Shown here: positions 12,116 to 23,309 of the stretch, one piece after another
Layout of the letters: every line of letters begins with the position of its first letter
Numbering within the stretch: the stretch's first letter is position 1
Assembly (NCBI GenBank): GCA_025266875.1
Contig: JALLLT010000001.1
Span: 62,001 to 126,000 of the forward strand
Direction: 5' to 3'
Source: Fennellomyces sp. T-0311
Taxonomy: Eukaryota > Mucoromycota > Mucoromycetes > Mucorales > Lichtheimiaceae
DNA length: 64,000 nt
The notes under the pieces: generated by a model
Databases searched by the model: none
Seen by the model: the letters and a program-made list of their open reading frames with translations, nothing else
Told to the model about the DNA's origin: nothing
Program-made: the position numbers and the translations under genes

Positions 12116-12320
12116 ACATTTTTGCTTGCCACTTCGCAGCAGCAGCATGACCGCCGAGCGTGGCACATTTGCACCGTAGAATACGGTGGTAAGTATACCT
12201 TGACTTTGGATGACTCAATATTCGGAAACTAATATGCTTTTGTTAACAGCCATTTTGCCTTGTCCCATGGCACAGCTTTGACCGCAGAGGGCGGTCTCAT
12301 TTCCACCGTAGAGTACGGTG
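12116..12320 (+). repeat. Duplicated exon-like unit with splice sites and a CCGTA-TACGG hairpin
   Basis: Two diverged copies of a roughly 72-base unit, 12116-12188 and 12250-12320. Each is preceded by an intron-like 3' splice site (TTTTAG, TTAACAG), and each ends in ACCGTAGA(A/G)TACGGTGG. The first copy is followed by a consensus GTAAGT donor and a 61-base intron-like spacer. A further ACGGTGGTAAGT donor sits upstream at 12051-12062. The tail of each unit contains the short inverted repeat CCGTA-gaa/gag-TACGG. Both copies contain stops in every useful frame, so the unit is more likely part of a spliced non-coding or decayed transcript than a protein exon. Confidence 0.5.
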
Positions 12321-12326
12321 GCAGGT

Positions 12327-12990
12327 CAGCGTCGATCATGCGTGCACTGGGCCAGCACGTCACTGGGGGTACCCTTTTCTGCAGCTGGATCTCCGGGCCT
12401 TCTGCTTAGCGGAAAGGGCCGCCCACCACCGCTACTCTGGTGTCCGTCAGGTAAGGTGGAGGAGGGAAGGCGGTGAACAGGTTGCGACGGTCTTCCCAAG
12501 GCTGTGAGCAACTCTTGCGGGATTAAATATGCTAGCCTTGACTCCGGCTCAAGTACGCAATCAAGTGCAACGTCGCAGCAATGCTCGACGCCCGTAGCTA
12601 TGGTGATCAAAGGTACGTGTTTTAATAAGCCGACAAGTGTGCATCAGTGAATTAACCGGTGTAAAAGCTTTGTAGAACTTTGGAATCCGGTCATGGACTT
12701 TGGGATAAACCACAATGTTCATTGACCAGCAGAAGTATTTTTTGCTCATGCCGAGCATTGTCACGGAGCATTTGAGCGCGTCAAGTAGTCGGAGGTCAAG
12801 GGCTAGCGTCCCTCAAGAGTTGTGAGCTGCGGGGAGACTGTCGCGCCTGTTCACTGTCCTTTCCTCTGAAGCCTTGCCTGCGGGCCCAGGGTAGCACCGG
12901 TGGGTTGTCCTTTCTGCGGCAGGAGGTCTGGAGTGAACGCTGCGGAAAAGGGCCCTCGGTGGCGTGTCAGTGTACGTATGGTCGGCGCTG
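12327..12990. repeat. Large imperfect inverted repeat (foldback)
   Basis: The left arm, about 12327-12587, matches the reverse complement of the right arm, about 12752-12990, leaving a spacer of roughly 164 bases. Shared stretches include CAGCG(T/C)CGA(T/C)CAT at the outer ends, CCTTTTC(T/C)GCAGC, GTGAACAGG followed by GCGAC, CAACTCTTG, GCTAGCC and CAATGCTCG at the inner ends. Identity is well below perfect, so the copies are old or fast-evolving. A transcript through it would fold into a long hairpin. It is directly downstream of the duplicated exon-like unit and is G+C-rich compared with the flanks. Confidence 0.65.
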
Positions 12991-13147
12991 GAGGGGGGGC
13001 CGTATGGCCAGTGGAGGGGTGGTCTGGCTGCCCAAGCCTGGGTAAGTGATGAATCAAATGTCATTGGAAGCAAAACGAATCTCATGCCTGGATTACAGTG
13101 TAGCGCGCGCCGCCTGAAACAAGCGTGTCCCCAATAGGCGCGCAGGG

Positions 13148-13550
13148 CCATTGAACATCCGTATGGTGGCTGCTCTTGATGAGGCCCAAGGTATGTGCTA
13201 CTCATACTCATTTCGGGAGCAATCAACTCAAGGAGCATTCTCATACATTCATCAGAGAACATCACCGGTCCCGCCATCCATCTATTTTGGAGACATGAAC
13301 ACCACAACCATACTTATGGTGTCGATATGACGCGGGATCAAGAACCACATACATTACAACCATCGGGGCAGCACGGGCTCGTCGCACATCCTTATGGTGT
13401 CAAAGTGACGCATCAACAAGGCTGCTTTATTATCCATCCACTTTGAGAGATGCAGGACTGTCAAGCATCCATACGATGATGACACGCGGCAGTGTCAATG
13501 TCTCTTGATACATCCATTTGAGGGGCAATTCAATCAAACATCTTTATCAA
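13148..13550 (+). repeat. Degenerate tandem repeat, about 80-base spacing
   Basis: A CATCC(T/A/G)TATGGTG-like block recurs near 13148, 13310, 13388 and 13468, roughly 80 bases apart with one position skipped. A related CATCCA(C/T)TTGAG block alternates with it near 13433 and 13511. Between these blocks AATCAA-type words recur. No reading frame survives through all units. Divergence is high and the boundaries are approximate. Confidence 0.4.
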
Positions 13551-15100
13551 GGCGACATGGGCAAGCACCGAAATCCAGGCATCATATGCAATCAAGACCG
13601 GCGAGCAATCAAATTCCGGTACTGTGGGACAGGCATTTATCCACTTGGGGAGGAACATGATCGTCAAGCGCACATACATCATTGGGCGGCATGGCGCAAT
13701 AACAACTATCAACATGGGAAAGGGACAAGGCAGTCGAGCACATACTTGGCGCGGGCATCCACATCGGCGCACAGTCAGATGACGAGTTTACGTGCAATCA
13801 TCAATTCCGTCTACGTGGACGGCGTCTTTGCCATGTCATTTCAATCAAACCTTATACAACGATCCATTGTTTCAGAATTCACGGAAACCAAGAACGCGAG
13901 TTGAAGCTGAAAGGGTGCGGCGGGATTCTCTCTTTTGCAGTGGGATACTGAAGAACACTCTTATCGACTATCGGTGTGCGGGGGCATCGGTTGATTACAC
14001 TCACATTCCGCGAACATGGCGGCGCAAATCAGGGAGGACAACTGGGGGGAAGCAAGGCAAGGCAACATACGATCGAGTACCAAAGATCACTGTGATCCAG
14101 ATCGAAGCGCGATACGACTTGACATCCAACGGTCCGAAAGACTGGCACGACCATCCAGAGCCATCAAGAATACACGATCACCGAAGCAATCAAGCAGATC
14201 TACCAGAAGCTAAAGTTTATTGGTGTGGCCTATCGAGCATCTGCAAAAGCGGCGAGGCAATGCTACCATCCAAAACCAAACAAGCCATCAATCAGATTCC
14301 GGTACATTCAATATCAAATTCACTCAAGGTAACTATGAATTACATTACTTTAGATGACAAAAAGATGTACTGATTTGGCCTATAGATTACTACACAGCAA
14401 CTACATTCATACACCCGATCCATCATCCTATCCAAGTTGCATATCCATACAAGGCCAATGAACGACCACCATCATCATCAACGAAGGGTCACGACGCCAG
14501 TAATGAATCTAGCAGATTGGAGAGCATGGAGGCAGCGAAAAAAAGCCAAAAGTGGAGCTACAGTCACAAAAAACGAATCCAAAGCCTGAGACAATATCTC
14601 AAGGCAAATCCAAATCCAATATCCAAACCAAATCCAATGTCCACGTCAAGTCGGAAGTCACTCTTAGTTCAAGACAACTGACAAGACGAATCCAAACACA
14701 AAGTCGAATCCAACGACAAAACCAAACGAGTCCAAACTTTACAAGTTCTTGTCCGGACACATACATTCAAAAAAACGAAAGTTTTCACCAAAACGAAATC
14801 GCTGCATCAAAGTCTCTTCGTATCTACATGATCATTACCAATGTCTACGGCCCTTCGTCGCCTTATACATTTATCAATAAAACATATTTTACATTCGATT
14901 TTATGCTTATCAACTTGGCAACGGTCCTTAAAAGACTGACTCAAAACAGAGGTTGTAATCTTCTGCACGCAACACGTATAATGATTAAGGGCGTAGCTAA
15001 AAAGTAGAGAAAACATACCAAAGAGGAAGATCAGCAGGTTGAGACGCTCAAAGTCATAATCCACACACAGATATCTGTTCAAGGCCTCACAGCCGATCGA
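13550..15100 (+). other. Low-complexity, repeat-derived region with intron-like segments
   Basis: The DNA is rich in CA- and CAA-type words. AATCCAA-like words are frequent between 14560 and 14740. Two moderately long open frames (13518-13904 and 13792-14373, +) overlap in different frames and have unusual composition without a motif, so they are not called as genes. Together with splice-like sites upstream (for example GTAAGT at 13044 with TTACAG at 13094-13099), the region may belong to a spliced, poorly conserved transcript starting near 12 kb. Confidence 0.3.
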
Positions 15101-15199
15101 GGGTAACCATAGAAGGTATTAACATTGAATAGTACATCAATCTCCATTGATAAAAAAAAAGCCATTGATGGTCACGCAGGCTGTGCCGCAGGCTCTCGG

Positions 15200-15214
15200 T
15201 ATAAAAGGGGCTAA
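15200..15214 (+). promoter_or_regulatory. TATA-box-like promoter element
   Basis: GGTATAAAAGGGGCT is a near-ideal TATA box on the plus strand. About 90 bases downstream an open frame begins (15288-15566, 92 aa, starting MVSLLFTAVGLYQHSS). An alternative frame starting at 15371 encodes a short amphipathic helix (MEFLQELTKLFEQMVRV). Neither product is recognised, so a promoter of a small unrecognised gene is inferred. Confidence 0.4.
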
Positions 15215-16006
15215 AAAAGGCTAGCAGCGGCTCCTTCCTCCAATCCCGTCTCATATTCTGCGACAGCGGAGGGTTCTGCTCATCGCCTTGGTATCACTGC
15301 TCTTCACAGCAGTTGGCCTCTACCAGCACTCGAGCTTGGTAGGCCCACGAAAGCAGTACGCTTTACCTTCCATGTATGGAGTTCCTCCAAGAGCTCACAA
15401 AGCTCTTCGAACAAATGGTTCGGGTGGTGGTGGTTGTAGCCCAGAAGCACGGATAGCGACAGCGATATGTCCCACGATGGACAGAGAAAACAGCGCCGAC
15501 AGAGACAAAAGAATGCATGACAGCGATGAAGAAGAAAGCACTTGCAGGTTCTCATTTTTTGGGTAAAAATTAAAGTTGCACTAAGTGAAGCAATCATTTG
15601 CCACGCGTATGCTGCTTCAGGCCTATCAGAAAATGCCTTTCGTAATAGACATCTGCAACTTTCGATCCTTCCAGTGCAAAATTCTACTTTTGGCAGTTTA
15701 CTAAAAAAAGATATTTACCACATTATAAACTATCCATCTCTTAACCCTCATGCTATAATACTGTACCACGGCCGTATGTACCTATTATGTATTAGATCTA
15801 TTGAACAATGATCCGGCTTTACCGATCATGTAAGGCAACTCCGTTAACTTGGTCTCAGATCTTCGGCCTCTTCGACAATATGGCAAGATCATGCGAGACT
15901 CGGTGATAACATGGATCTTTTGGATTATTACACAAAGCATTCGTCTTCTCCGTCCCCGCTCACAGATAGTATAAATAGAGAGTAAATTCCTTCAATAAAA
16001 TATGAT

Positions 16007-16131
16007 CTTCACCGTAAAAAATCCTAGTGTAACGTAGCACGACGGTACTATAAAGTTATACAAAGTCTTGTAAAATCCTGTAAAATCCTGTGAAAACTGC
16101 CATTTTACAAGAAAAATTTTTTACGGTGCTT
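16007..16131. mobile_element. MITE-like element with 13-bp perfect TIRs
   Basis: A 119-base unit (16010-16128) starts with CACCGTAAAAAAT and ends with its exact reverse complement. It is flanked by a CTT direct repeat on each side (16007-16009 and 16129-16131). Internally it has two tandem TGTAAAATCC words and an AT-rich body with no coding capacity. A CACNG start plus a 3-base duplication is what non-autonomous CMC/EnSpm-type elements show. The superfamily is inferred from this alone. Confidence 0.6.
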
Positions 16132-16732
16132 ATTTTAGTCTCGTCATTCGAAAGCCTTTTCTCGTTACGCGATACCACAGCTCGTGCAACATGGTGCAGT
16201 GTCTAAGGGTATACTTGAGGTGTTGAACGTCAATTTGGCACATTATGGTCGTCGAAAGTTGCAGCGTAGTGAGCGGGTGCTCTCGTTTGGAGGAAACTCG
16301 GGCAAAAAAGAACGGAACAGACTGGATCCCAGCGTAAAGTTGTTGCAGGTTTGGGAATGTTCTCAATACAAACACAAGGGGCAGTTCATTCCATGGGCGG
16401 TATTTGACATAGTCGCTGTTTATCGCAGAATGTAGGTCTACATAGACAGGTTTATCTTCTGGTATCCAATGGCTGCATTTCTTACCTTGGGACTCGACAT
16501 ATATATCAACGGGAGCGTTCTCTTGTTCATAAATGACAGTAAAGTGTAGAGTAATGATCTAGGATGATCTGGGATACTGGTATAAGGTGCCAAACGTAGC
16601 AATCGCTGTGACTCAGTGTGACCGAATACCAGAGATGACATGAGGCAGTGAGACACGAATACTAGGAGGGCGAAACGAAGCAAGCGAGTGCCAGCTCTTC
16701 ATCTGAGAGAAGAGGCACAAAGTCATTGCGGG
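16132..16732. other. Intergenic, no gene seen
   Basis: Short open frames on both strands without motifs, between the MITE-like element and the tentative F-box-like locus. Confidence 0.4.
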
Positions 16733-17531
16733 TTAATGTGCGATCTGAAATTGGCGTGTTATCGAGACACTGTAATGCTTGACGGCGGCATTTTTTGTGC
16801 TTTTTGCGATTTTCTTGTTCTTGACCCTTCGCTTCCTCTTCAATTTCGGATGTTTCGCCAGATTCTGGAGCGCAGCGGATTGCTGCTTTTGGAGCACCAG
16901 ATATGCAAGGCGGCCTCCGGTTTTGGTCACCAGCGCCTGTATCGAAGGGTGTCGTGTATATTTTTGGAATAGAAGGTTACAGCTGCTGCGGTTTCCTGCA
17001 GCACAGCGCAGCCTTACAAAAGACTGCTTGTGCGCACAAAATAAAACTTTAGCTTTTGATCTGGTAAACACCTGCTCTCATGATTAGCTATGAGATTGAC
17101 CGCTACGCGGCGCAAAAGCTACTGTGACAAGGGCCTGGATCTTGTTGTTCAGGATGTTTTATCGGATACGCGTTTCGACAAAAAAGACACGCACGTTGTA
17201 TGTTGTCATCAATGCGAGCGATGGAAAACGGTATACGCTGATCTGATTTGGTATATATGCGAAAGCAACCGTCGCGAAAAACTCCTCGATTTGGTAAACT
17301 CCAATAGTGATTACTCCCAGGGTTGTTTTTGTATGCATCCGATATACTCGAGATAGGCAAGGTGCTGACAATCTGTTTAATAGGATGCGACGCTTGCGCA
17401 AAAGCGAGCAATTCAGACGGGACGGGATGTTGTAGTATCTGCTGCCAAAGCTCCAGTGACAGGTATGGCTGTGGGAGACTTCTTGCCGTTCGCATAGTTA
17501 TCCACATTGCGCCGACCTGTCGAATGTGCAT
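16733..17531 (-). CDS. Tentative F-box-like / Cys-containing protein (uncertain)
   Basis: The open frame 17531-17103 encodes 142 aa. Residues about 23-60 (LSLELWQQILQHPV, SELLAFAQASHPIKQIV) resemble an F-box helix pair. The C-terminal part has a cysteine pair (ACLFCRNAYPIKHP) and ends CHSSFCAA. A second, Lys-rich open frame (17071-16733, with KRKRRVKNKKIAKSTK) follows after 32 bases. It could be a downstream exon or unrelated. I could not find a splice that joins them cleanly. The F-box-like reading is by eye only, and this may be an over-called non-coding stretch. Confidence 0.25.
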
Positions 17532-17559
17532 GATAATGAAAAAAGACGAAAAATTTTCG

Positions 17560-20500
17560 GGTTGACGATGTTTTTTCTGGGTTTTGGAAAAATCTGTCTA
17601 TTCTCCTTAAAAGCATATGAAAAAAACATCAGTAGTGCCTGGGAAAAAATGTAGAGAATAAACATGCTTTTTCATGTGGTTTTCGACAAGTTTTTCTAAA
17701 CCCATGAAAAAAAAATTGTCAATCCGAAAATCTTTTGTTATCGTGGTGGTTCTTCGTTCTGCTTCTGCTGTATGTGTTCTGATAGAAACCTAGTCGCGCC
17801 TCACACTGAGTTCAAATCACAGCAGTTATTGCTACAGGATAGAAGACCTCTTTTCTTGTAAGTAGATAATTGTGTTTGTAAGCTAATGATTGTACTGACG
17901 TTATTTCGTTTCTCCGGCCGCAATCGACTCATCTGGACCAATTTATAAAAATAGCAAATCTTTTAAAACTGGTTTGTTTAACTAAACTGGTTTGTTTAAT
18001 TAATGTTCCCCGTTTGCATTTCTCTGTTGAACGGTACAGATTGCCCATCTTACACCCCTGTAGCTATTGTTGTGTCGAACACGTTATCGTCATCTGGTTC
18101 TGTGTATGGGAGTCCACAAAGCGCATGCACTTACCGATTCTTAGCCGTTACTGTGCTTTGCATCAAGCATGTCAAGGTCACAGTGGTAATGGCGGGGCCC
18201 ACGCAAGTGGAAACCGGTAGACCTGCTTCATCGCGAACCCTTAACCAGAAAAAGATGCCAAGATCCCATATGATTATCAGGTGACCACGTAATACATGCA
18301 TTTATCGACTCCAACTCTACTAAGTCTTTCAGGATCCAAATTTGCAAATGGACACGGTATATTATATACGAAAGTGAGGAAGAGGTGTAGAATCTGACCG
18401 GGTGCTTCTGTCAATAAGGTTGACGTGTCGATGAAGCCTGTTACTATGTAATCAAGGTCCTGCATATGGTGTCCCAACTCAGAGTGCCTCTGTCAAAGGA
18501 TATTCATACTTATTATTCTTCTGAACATTCTCCGGTATATCAAGACTATGGAATACACCTACTTTATTCCTATTTTGTTCTGGAATTAGTCGCCCCAATA
18601 CTGTTCACACCCTTTATACCGTTGCTTTTTGACCTACGACGTAGATTGTTAACGAGTAGGATATTATCATCACAATGTACTGTAGCAAGTAAAAAGTGAT
18701 TTATCTGTAACAAACATTTTTTACAATTCCTATCGCATCAAGAATAATGAGGCGGGTAATCCTATGATTCTATGCATTTACCTGTTTTAGACCACAACAC
18801 GTGATCGATGAAACTATCCCCATATTCCCGCCTCAAGAACCATCAGTGGTGTTCGCCAACGGAGCTATCAAGAAACTTGAGTTCGACCTGTGAAAGTATC
18901 TATCTTTTCAGAAGTCCATGTCTGGGAATGTTATTTGCTTATGATGAGCGTATAGTTTTTGCCTGCTTTATATAATGAATATATTGTATGTTTGAATGCA
19001 ATCTTTTATGATACCACCCTCAGCAAAATCACTTCGATTTAACATGTTCACTCCACTATGCCCCAGAGAAAGCGATTCGAAAGCGTCCAGAGGTTCTATT
19101 AATAAACAATACGCTCAGTATCCTAAAGAATGTGCTTCCTAATAAGCACGCTATCATAAAATTCAAATTGCGAGGAGCCAAGGGCAATCTCACGATATAC
19201 AGCGCTTTCCGTAGATTGATTGGTGTCAGCGTGTACGATCGGAGCACTCTAAGTAAAATGAAAACAAGGGTGCCACGGAAATGGGAAATACAGCACGCGC
19301 CTTTTTATTATCCACTATCATATGTAAGCACAGACGTAAACACCATCTTCTTACATATGACAGCCCGGGATAGCATACGTATGTACCGTACTTGCTATTC
19401 CTCAAAGAGATACTACTGTACTTGTTTAGGATAATACTGGTATGTAAAGGGGTATGTAGCAAGAGTATATTTCACGGCACGCGCGGCACAGAACACAGAA
19501 TGTAAGATAATCTACCTGGACCAACACGCATCAAATCTTACATGTCAAGACATCCTAAGCTTTAACAAGTCAACCGGTGATATCTGTATAATGACACCTT
19601 TTACTTAAGAATGGTGGTATATCAGCGAACTGTTTATCAAATAGTTAAAAAAGGCTTCTCTCACCGCAATCTTTTAACTTCAGAAGCTGAGCATTACATA
19701 GTGTCCTTGTGTTACGAAGAGAGTGTCTTGAGCTTCGACCGCGTTAACTAAGGATGAATAGTATATACACAGACGTACACAAAACTCGCTAAAAGGTATG
19801 GCGCTGTATACTTCGTGTTCTGTCGTCACGTAACGACACTGATGACTATATAGTCATGCATATTTATCTCTGTAACCAATATCAAAACTATTTGTTCTAC
19901 TACATTTAATTGGATAAGCTTATACGAAATTATGCTCTAAATAGTACCAGATGACAATGCTGTACCAACAAACAAAATGGTTCAGCAAGCAAGTTAGAAA
20001 CTGCCGACTCTTGATGCCGCATATGATGGGTAACATTCTACTATTTGTATAACTGAGATTGCAACGCGCGATATATATAATATGTCACTTACGTGCCAGT
20101 GTATACAGATCATTTATATGAAAAAATAGATTAACAGTGCCATCAATCTTGAAGTTACATGCTTCTAATAGTGAGTACTCAAGTGTTCAGAAGGGATAGA
20201 TACGTATGTATATGGTGCTTAAAAATATGGATCACTGTAAAATTTATGTGCATTTGTATATTGGTAAGGTTCTAAAATTGTATGATACATCTGGTGGACG
20301 CACACTACATCGCATCATGTAGTATATGGAGGTCACATATTTCATGACACATCGGGTGGTCACATATATAGTGATTGCATACATGGTCTACATGAGTAAC
20401 CTTGGTGGAACGCTGACATTACCGTGTCCAGAATTTTTGCATGCATAGTAAATCTCCCGATTTGCAATGAGCGATACTTCACAAATTTTTTCACATTTTT

Positions 20501-20892
20501 GTACTTGTAGCAGTGTAGCTGATAATGCGTAGACTGAAAGAAAAAAGTAAAAAATCCAAGGGTATGTACCAACCATGTACCACGGATAATCGAAAGTCGG
20601 GAGTTACTCAGGTTGAAAGTGAGCTCAGGCAAAGTAACACAGCCGAGACAATGGCATGGGTGGAACCGGTGCTCCAAAATTGTATGGGGATCGATTAGGG
20701 TATCACATGCAGTATATGACGAGTTGATTAATGCAAGCAGAGGGTCCGGGCAGCTGGAACGAAGACAGTAGCAAGAGGCGTGCTCCCCATCCAGCTTGTC
20801 AAACGCACAGCACAGGATAGAAACAAGGGCGCTGGTGATGTAAAAATATTATGCAGTAGCGACAGATAAAGTGACATTCAGCAGCTGACGAA
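17560..20892. other. AT-rich gene-poor stretch
   Basis: No conserved protein, tRNA or rRNA pattern found on either strand. It contains an 18-base tandem duplication (17966-18001). The promoter of the downstream FYVE gene should lie in the last few hundred bases. Confidence 0.45.
17966..18001 (+). repeat. 18-base tandem duplication
   Basis: AAACTGGTTTGTTTAACT is followed immediately by a copy differing at one position (ATT instead of ACT at the end). Confidence 0.8.
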
Positions 20893-23171
20893 ATGAGTCA
20901 GGGACCGCTGACTGGGAATTTACGGTTCTTTTCCTCCTTATCAACGTTCGTTATGCAACAGCTCGATGACCGTCAAACCTTCTTACTGCCTCGCCCCGTC
21001 TGGGTGAATGATATTGATGTGGCACATTGTACCTCCTGCAACGCTACATTCGGCCCATTACGACGAAGAGTAAGTTTGAATGTCATTCTCTGCAAGAACA
21101 GTAACTAAAATAAATCAAACGTGTACAGCATCATTGCAGGCATTGGTATGTTCATGAATGCTTCCAAATCGAACAGTAACTGACTTTATCTATAGCGGTA
21201 ATATATTCTGCCATGACTGTTCGTCGAAAAGTGTGCCTTTGCCTCAGCTTGGATACGGATACAAACCGGTGAGAGTATGCAAGGGGTGTTTTGAAGTAGC
21301 ATACTTGGTGACCTACGCCATCGACGATGATCATGGGCTGTCGACACAGGTAGATGAGTCGTATTTGTTTGTGTAAACACAAGTAGCACTGATAAATCAT
21401 CCGTAGATCCATGGCACACGAGGCCTATTGGAGCTTATCGAGAAAGATAATGGTAAAATATCCTTTTCCGACTTGTAACATTGCGACTGACGCGATCTAG
21501 AGCATGATTTGCAAAACGTGGTTATGTACGGAGGCATCGACGCATTGATATGGCTCTGTCGGTCCTCGACAAGCGTACAAATCCACCACTTGACCACTAC
21601 CATCCTGGCAATTCTAGCCGAAAAGGAATCCATACGACCTGTCATCATTACGAAATGGGCACTGCCACCGCTGCTACATCTCATAGAGTTCTACGTATAC
21701 TACGAGATAAACAGCCGGAAGAAAAAAAAGACGGGATTAGTGGAAGAAGATGAAACACCTCAGGAAGTGATCTTGGAGATCATTATTAACTGCACACATG
21801 TGTTTTATCAGCTGTCACGTGCCGGAATCCTGAGTCAAGCCAACATCATCGACGACGGTGTGTTATATACCCTTTTGACTTTGGCAGCCTACGATCCCGC
21901 GGTGGAGCAACATCATCGACTGGAAGAAGAGTCGACCGGAGGAGCTAGCAGCGAAGAAGGAAACGAGCCGCAAGCAGAGAATCAGGTCAAAGTGGCAGAG
22001 ACAGAGCAATTGAGGGAGCGTATACGCATTATTCAGAGCTTAGCAGCCAAGGCAGTCTCATCGATTAGCGCATTAGTGGCCAATCAGCCTAACGTGATTG
22101 AGCTAATCCGAGGGACAGACAAGTTCGCGTATCTTTTGCGCTCCACGAATAGCGAGGTACGAAAGTACATGGCAAAAACGATCGCATATCTGTCCTTACG
22201 GAACGGTAATATCCTTGGAAAGCTGCGTGTCGAGTCTGACTGACTAATATCTACATTTGCAGACAAGTACAAATCTGCTTTACTGGGAGGCGACGTGGCC
22301 CGTGCGCTGGTATCGATCATTGCGTTGTTACCCCAAACAGACGATGACGATGATGACAGACAGCAACGAAAAGATGATCTCGCGTACTATCTGTCACGGA
22401 ACGATGTAGATGAGGAGCAATACAACCCCGTAAACCCTTCGGCAGTCTCCCATGCATGCTGCGCACTGGCTAATTTTGCGACCAACCGTATGTATTCCTT
22501 ATTTAAGTTCCATCCCACGCTCATACTTGAACATAGATGAATCACAAAGCACTTTAATATCCCAACCGCATCTGCTCAAGTATATATGTAACGTGCCAGC
22601 TACATTACCGGGCCATACCGAAGTCCATCGCCATGTCGCACGCTGTCTTGCTAATTTTGCGCTTTATGGTTAGTTTCATTTCGAACAGCGGATCATCGTT
22701 TTGTTTGCTTAGTCTTTTTTGCTGTCGCGTAGGAGAAAATACTGCTGTGATGCTCAATTATGCAGAAACCGAAGATACACGACACCCATACAACATCACA
22801 CCTACTCTGCTTGCCATGGGCCAAAGCGCGAATGTAACACCTGATATTCAGCGACACATTGTGCGGGCGATCGATAATTTGAGCTCACAAGGTATACAGC
22901 ACATTATTCCCCATTGATCCAAGTATTTATCCAGTGCATTTTAGTGTCAGATGGCGAGCAATGGCGATCACTGTTCAAGGATGCACATGAATTTATATTG
23001 CGTATTTTGGAAGAGAGCGAGGATTCAGACACTTTGAAGCGAGCACAAAGCATCCATGACAAGTCAGGTAACGAGCCACGAAGAAAGTCCAAGAAGAAGA
23101 ACAAGAAAAGCAGACATGGGTCTCTTCAACACGAGGAGTCCCAACAGCAAAACGGCGCATTAGAAGCTTAA
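20893..23171 (+). CDS. FYVE zinc-finger protein with armadillo-like repeats, 9 exons
   Basis: Probable PI3P-binding protein of endosomal or vacuolar membranes. Exons 20893-21069, 21129-21145, 21196-21349, 21407-21452, 21501-22205, 22263-22487, 22537-22668, 22733-22891 and 22945-23171 give 613 aa. Residues about 34-95 form a complete FYVE domain: WVND (the WxxD motif), CTSC, RRRHHCRHCG (the lipid-binding motif), CHDC and RVCKGC. The motif is assembled through a 17-base second exon. From about 115 to 570 the protein is helical with repeat-like segments (ALIWLCR, NCTHVFYQLSRAGIL, AKAVSSISALVANQPNVIEL, VARCLANFALYG, IVRAIDNLSSQ) typical of armadillo/HEAT solenoids. The C-terminus is basic (RRKSKKKNKKSRHG). 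Its 3' end converges on the SSN6 gene, 138 bases away. I do not know a named yeast orthologue for this combination. Confidence 0.85.
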
Positions 23172-23309
23172 TCGTGAATGTACGTTATTTACCGACGCAA
23201 TTGTACAAAATTCAGACAGAGAAAGGATAGTGAGGAAGAAGAGCAAATGGAACCTATGTAAAGTGGTGTTCCAGATTGTGTAGTATAATAAATGTATGTG
23301 CAAGTTTGC

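Noticed and set aside
13518..14373. Overlapping open frames of 128 and 193 codons
   Set aside because: Different frames overlap, composition is odd, no motif is present, and they lie in degenerate repeats. They are not convincing as genes.
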